Source: Thysanoteuthis rhombus (taxonomy: Eukaryota; Mollusca; Cephalopoda; Oegopsida; Thysanoteuthidae). Taken from it: DNA of 64,000 bases. The notes below the pieces were generated by a model. That model searched no databases. It saw nothing but the letters and a program-made list of their open reading frames with translations, and was not told the origin of the DNA. The stretch lies in assembly GCA_963457665.1 (NCBI GenBank), contig OY735206.1:52207368-52271367 (forward strand). Direction: 5' to 3'. A program made the position numbers and the translations under genes. Every line of letters starts with the position of its first letter. The first letter of the stretch is position 1. This document shows, one piece after another, positions 41,901-48,400 of this stretch.

Positions 41901-44900
41901 CATTTTTTTTCTTTATAGTCTGGCCTTATATTTTCTGAGGAAGAATGGAAAATGGAATGGAATAACCTGTTGAAGTTGGCATCTCCCAAACCTCGGACTG
42001 TTGGTACTACAGCTGTTGCCGGTGTCTCGTCTTGTTCGTCATCACCTTCATCTCAGGGTAACCAAAGGTTTGTAATCAGCTAATTTTAGTTTTTCTATTT
42101 GATTGACTGTTGAACGTAATTTATTGATGAAATATGTAATTCAAATGAAATGAATTTGTCATTAATTTAACAGACTGTACTCAGAGCATTCAATGACTAT
42201 CATTCGTGTCTGCATTTATTACAGTCTTTAATGTTAAAGTTTCAATAATAAATTGAAATAACCTTAAAAAAATTTCTTAATCTACTATTGGTACTATTTT
42301 GAAGCGTAATCTATATTATAATGATATGATTTCTGTATGTTAGTGTGATTGTTACACAGCAAAAATTGCACGTCAGGGTGAGATTTTTGTTAGCACAATA
42401 CCATTAAATTGCCTTAGTATGAAAAATGAAGCAATGTCTAGTCCAATTTGCTACTTGATAATAGTGTGAGGCCTGCTTCATCCTCATTCCAATAGTCTAT
42501 TGTGTTTTTATATCTTACGAAGATATTTTAGGGAAATAAAGTAAAGTATGTAACATAATGAAGATATTAAAAAAGAAAATGTTTATGAAAACAACTGAAT
42601 TCCTATTATCTAAAATTGTAAGATAAATTACTTTTATTATTCAGACTGATATTTTTGTTTTTCAATAGAATCTTAAAATATTTTACATGAAAATTTTTTC
42701 ATGCAAATCATTTTTTGTCTTTGTAATGATCATCTTTTGTTTACATTGTTACTTTTTACTATATATATTTTCAAAAAATATCTCTGCTTCTATAAGTTGT
42801 ACACAAATGATCTTTATATCAGGTTTTCTCCCATCTTTTTTGTTATTAATGTCAAAGATTTTGATGACAAAATTAACTTTTATGAGTTTGACATTTTTTT
42901 CATCAGGTGTTGATTTCCTACCACCATTTTTGCTTGTATGGTTATAGCCATTACTGCAACAGTATATGTTTCATAAAATTCTATCTTGTTTAATGGCAGA
43001 CTTATCTATCGACAAGTTATTTGAAGATGGTTGAAAATTTTAAAAAGTTATTTTAAACACAGTTATGTATGCACATTATATAAATATATGAATTATTTTC
43101 AAGAATTTATTTGTTTCATGAAAAAACCCAGATTATAAACTATTTTCAAGATATTCAACCAGATGGTTTGTGAAAGATCAAACTCTCTCACTTGATTGAG
43201 TGAAGTCTGCAAGTTTTTGCCTTGTATTCTAATAAAACCAATTTGTCTTGTCAAGGCTGTAACTTTGTTTTCTGATTATCTGTGGGAAGCAAGACATACC
43301 CCCTTCTTTTGAATCTAGACTCCTCAAAAGTGACAGAATAACATTCTCCTCAATTGCTAGAAGAGTTGACCTTGTAAAATCCACAATGCCAAAGTGAAGT
43401 GAATCAATACAATAATGTTTCGTACAGGTTTACTCTTTTATCTAAAAATAATACACTTCCATGAAACCTTTCGTAAGCTCAAATAGCATGAAGTGAAGAA
43501 GCAAATACCACTGATTTGTAGAGGAAAATATTTGAGCATTCCCAGACCACCAAAATAACCTATTTCAAGCCAGTTTCATGCTTAGTCTAACACCCTTACA
43601 AGCTCTCTTAGGCTTTTCTGATTCTTTGACACATTTTGCCAACAGATGCACAAAATAACTCAAGATAGGGCACAGGTAGTCACAGTTCAAAGCTATGGCT
43701 GCTTGGAATCTTTCATGAAAGCAAACTTTTGTAAAGTGGGAGTTACTTATATTGTAATCTTTTCAGTTTGACAAAATAAAATTACCATTAGATTTGAATA
43801 TCACCATTTTTGCATTTGAAAGATAAATTCTTAAAGAAAACTGATATCCTTTGCATGGAAAGTGGTTGTGTATATATGACATGGTTATCATAATCTGCAC
43901 AAGTTGAGTCATTGCAATCTATCTGTAATCGCATGTGAACTAATTGTTTATGCTGTATTTCTGTCTAGCAAGGATGTCTGTTGTGGAGTGGGTAATGAAA
44001 GAATTTTGTGTTCGGACCAGAGTTGGAAAATGATCCTATTTTCTGTGTTCTCGTGGTTATAATTCACTGTTTCTCTATCATTGCAGTTCGAAATCGCCAT
44101 CAGGCACATCGCCGGTGGTTTATGAAAGCTTGGAGGAATTCCATGTGTTTGTGCTAGCCCATGTTCTGCAGCGACCCATCATTGTTGTAGCTGACACCGT
44201 TCTCCGTGATGCAAATGGAGAAGCACTTGCCCCAATCCCATTTGGTGGCGTCTACCTACCACTGGAATGCAGTTTTCTCACATCGAACCACACACCGCTG
44301 TTGTTGACCTATGATGCAGCTCATTTTTCTGCTCTAGTACCCATGGCAACAGATATCTCTCCATATGATGACAAGCCTACAGGATACCAAGGTACTTCTC
44401 TTGTAATTTAAAAAAAAAAAAATTTTCAGTTTAGCTTGTTGCAAAATCTAAATAAAGTTTCATTTTTTCCCTTTTCTATTTACCTTTTTTTTTTTTTTCT
44501 ATTACTATCAAACAAATGAAAATAAAGTCTTGATGTGTTTTGTTAGCTAAATCAGGAAAGGACTCTGTGAGCCAAGATTCACTCACTATTTTCTATGAGA
44601 AACTCCTATATTATCCCCCCTTAGTGCCACTCTCTTATTACTATATAACGTGCCTGGAGATTTGCCCATTCACAAATACTCCTAAACATAGTACACACTA
44701 TAAGCACAAATATCCACACGCTTGATATTTAGCAATGGGCGTTTGTTGAGTCAGGGAATCGAAGGAAATGGTAATTTTCAAAGTCTACACTACTGACATT
44801 TTTATTCTACAGCTTCTACTCAGAATGTGAAAGAGATGTGTAAGAGTTATGTCTTATTTTTCATTCCAATGGGATTTTCTTGGTTTGATATTAGGTTGGA

Positions 44901-45347
44901 AAGTTTTTTTTATTTTTTAAATTTTTTCTTGATACTATCATTGATAGATTTTACAAAAAACTATCTGTGGAGATCTTCATTGTCTTAGTTATAGCATAAG
45001 AATTTTTTTAAGATAGATTGTACGTCCATCTATTTCTCTTTCTATCTGCCATCACAGTAGTGAATACTGTAAAGTCTCAAGCAACTAATTAGTAGCTAAC
45101 ATTGACAAGAGATTTTGTTATTGTTTTAAATATTTTTAGCCTGCAGAAAGAAAAGAGCAAGTTTATTGTGTTCTGACACATCTAGAAATGGAAGTTTGTT
45201 GTTACTTTCCTTTTCCATTGTAAACTGTATCAATGGTTTGATTGAGTTTACGTGATCAAAAAAGACCTCTGCAATAACTCTGGTGTTGTCCACATATCTC
45301 AGCCAAACTGATTTCACAATGATAAGCTTTGGGCCAGATCTTCAAGG

Positions 45348-45403
<56 letters not shown>

Positions 45404-48400
45404 GGAATAATAGGAGAAATGGGTTAGTCAGCTATCTCAAAAAAAGAGCATCAGTTATGAACAGTGACTCCAACACAGAGAATAGTGAAATAAGAAAATT
45501 ATCCTGCACTCTCATAATCAGGAAAAAAAGAGAAGGGGGTCTTCAATAGTTTTCACAAATTCTTTCTCTTCACCCTTACCATCTCCATCCCTTATGTTGA
45601 AGGTATAGCAGAGAAAATACTGAAAGTTAGTAAGCCCAACAACATCAGGGTCACTTTCTGCAGTTTCAATACTCTTCCCAATTTACTTACCAAAGTGAGT
45701 CCTCTATGGAAGGAAAGTCTGACCAGTAACTGCATTTATGTCATCCTATGTAAATGCATAAAAGTCTATACTGGAGAGACTGGCAGACCTCTCAAGCTTT
45801 GATAAACATGAAAAAAAGGAGAGATAGGAAGATCAGGAATGGAATGGCTGACTAAAGAGAGAAAAAAGTGAACGCTTCCCTTTCTGGGAAGAAGTATGTA
45901 TAATAAACAGGGAATGCTGTTGGATACTGAGAAAAATCAAGAAGGCTGCCCATATCAACATGTAAGACAAGTGCTGAGTTCAACCCAATGTGACTTCTGC
46001 TACTCAACAGGGGCAAGGTACGGACAAAGAGAGAGAGTGATATTCCCGGAATCCTATGATGTAATGTTGTACTATTGGAATATTCCATTTAGTACCGTCT
46101 TTGGGAAATTCTTTTTGTCACCATAATATTTAGATGTTACATCTGAGGAAGGCCGTAGAAAGAATTTGCCGAAAACAATAAGTTTAATCGTCCAAAAAAC
46201 TCTTTAAATTTGAATGACATTTCTCAAAACTAGGGATAGTATTTTAAATTAATAATGCAATTTTTTTTTTCTATTCGTTCGGTGTACAATTTTCTTTTCA
46301 CGTTTTTAACTCTTTAAATTATTTGTAATTTTCTTTTGTTATTCTTTCCATTCTCAAGTTAGTTAACTTTTTCGAGATACATTAGGTAAGTAATCTCCCT
46401 TATTGCTCAACGCTCAATATCAATTGTAGGATGAGTCTTTCTATGCTAGTACTCACCAATAGCATTTAATAGATTAACATTTTTCCTTATAAAACTAACT
46501 ACTAAGACTTTAGAGATAAAGGGAAGTAACTACAGAGTATTTCTTTCTTATTACCTCCCCTCTTCCATGATTTTTATCAGAACGTAGACGCGTTTCATTT
46601 TTAATTTAATGTTCATCTTATCTTCTTTTGATTATTATTGTTTTTATTATGATCCATAGTTTAAAGAAACTTCTTGAATAATTTGTGTTTTCCATGTGAA
46701 GAGCTTAAGATGAAAGTAAATAGTAGTAAATTTTTTTTTATTTAAAAATTTTTTTTTTTTTTACAATACCTGAAAATTCGATTGAACTGAATTGCCATTT
46801 AGGGTGGGAATCTAGAGGTTTGATTAGGATTGTTGCTGACCATTGGAATAGTTCAGTGGTAAGAAGAGTCATGCATTAAGCAAGCCACCCTCTGGCATGG
46901 AAAGTCATGAGTTTGATGGTCACCTGGAACCTATTCTTTATTCCGATCCAAGCAACAACTATTAAAAATAAGTAGAAGCAAAAAATTCAAACAATAGTTA
47001 TTTATCATACAAACGTCAACTAATAAAATCAATAAAGATAAAATTAAATAGTCATTGTTTTAAATGAATTAAATGGTCAATTTTTGGTATTTCTGCACCG
47101 TTTTTGATATTGATTGGCCGAGGGTGTGAAACTTCGTAATAAAAGTAAATAAATCAAACTTTCTTGAGGTAAGATGCATGAAAAATCATGTGTATTGTAA
47201 CATTTGAAGGAATTTCATGTAAAATTTCCACATCTAACATCTATAAAAATGTGACCATTAAGCGATTCGATAGGTTATTTTTTAAAATCAAAAGTAATGT
47301 TGATATCAAGATATGTGGGATTTTTTTATTTTCATTCTAGCTCTCACTCTTTTATAAGGAAAGGGAGAGCAAGAGCCAAAGTTCTTGTAGAGAGAGACAG
47401 TAAGAGAAAGAAAATTTCTCTGCAGGCAACATTCTTGCTTTTTGAAAGAAAGAAAATCTCTCTAAACTGATTTATGTTCACCCACTTACTCTCTCATCCT
47501 GTGTATATCTGATACAAAGCAACCCCTTTCTCTTTGACTCCAGCTGAAAAAGCAGTTGGTTACTGAAATTTGCCTCTTGTGTCTGTTCCAATATGGATTT
47601 TCTATTGTCAAACAATCAACCAACATTTGGGGGGGGGGCGATTTTTTTTTTTTTTTTCCAATCTACATTGCTATGAGTCTGCCACGGGCTCACAGGAATA
47701 CTTACAGAAAATTTCATTGGTTTCTACTGAGTAGTTTTTACGGTAGGCTGTCACATACAGACAGACAGACATTTGGTGAATTATGATAAGTTCTAGAATG
47801 ATAGTGACATATATGAGGTAAATCCAGTAAATATCCAGCCATTTTTGCCAATGTAACTTTGCAATCAATCACAGGCCACCATACTGTGCATGTATGGACA
47901 TACTCTCTCATGGAGTTACTCAATTGGTTGTTAATCACTATTGAATGAGCTTGCGTTCAGAATGCCCAGGCCAACCTATTCTTCACATCTTGTTCGTAGA
48001 TTTTATCTCTTCACTCATGTCTGTCAGCACCTTACAACCCAGATTTGTCTCCTTTTCAACATTGGAAGGGAGGAGATTTCAAATCCTGATGAGATTAGGG
48101 AGAATATGATGAGGTAGCTGATGGCAATCCCAAAAGGGGACTTTGCATACTGTTTTGAAAATAGGAAGGGATGCTGGGATAAATTTGAGAATACTTTGGG
48201 TGACTACTTTGGAAAGGACTTTGGTGCCATTGTCTTTGGTAGGCTGGTTTTTCATTAACGTGAAATGACTAGATACTTTCCAAACCGACCTTATATGACT
48301 AAAATTAAATTGCTGTAAACTGTTTTAATGTTGTTCAATCTTTCTCTCTTTCTCTTTCCAGCTGCAATCCCATTGGTTGATCCCAACTTTGATTTGCTTC

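Larger units (their letters stand above)
37390..41918 (+). other. OTUD7 intron 4
   Basis: A 4.5-kb intron from GTAAGT to TTATAG. It holds a mariner relic (37525-38032), a poly(T) run (38871-38900), a degenerate repeat (39630-39800) and a SINE scrap near 41620-41760. Otherwise AT-rich with nothing recognisable. Confidence 0.85.
44392..48361 (+). other. OTUD7 intron 6
   Basis: A 4.0-kb intron from GTACTT to TTTCCAG. It contains a Penelope-like element remnant with a (TA)n array (45126-46200), a SINE (46800-46990) and a second mariner relic (47812-48297) ending about 65 bp before the acceptor. Confidence 0.85.
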
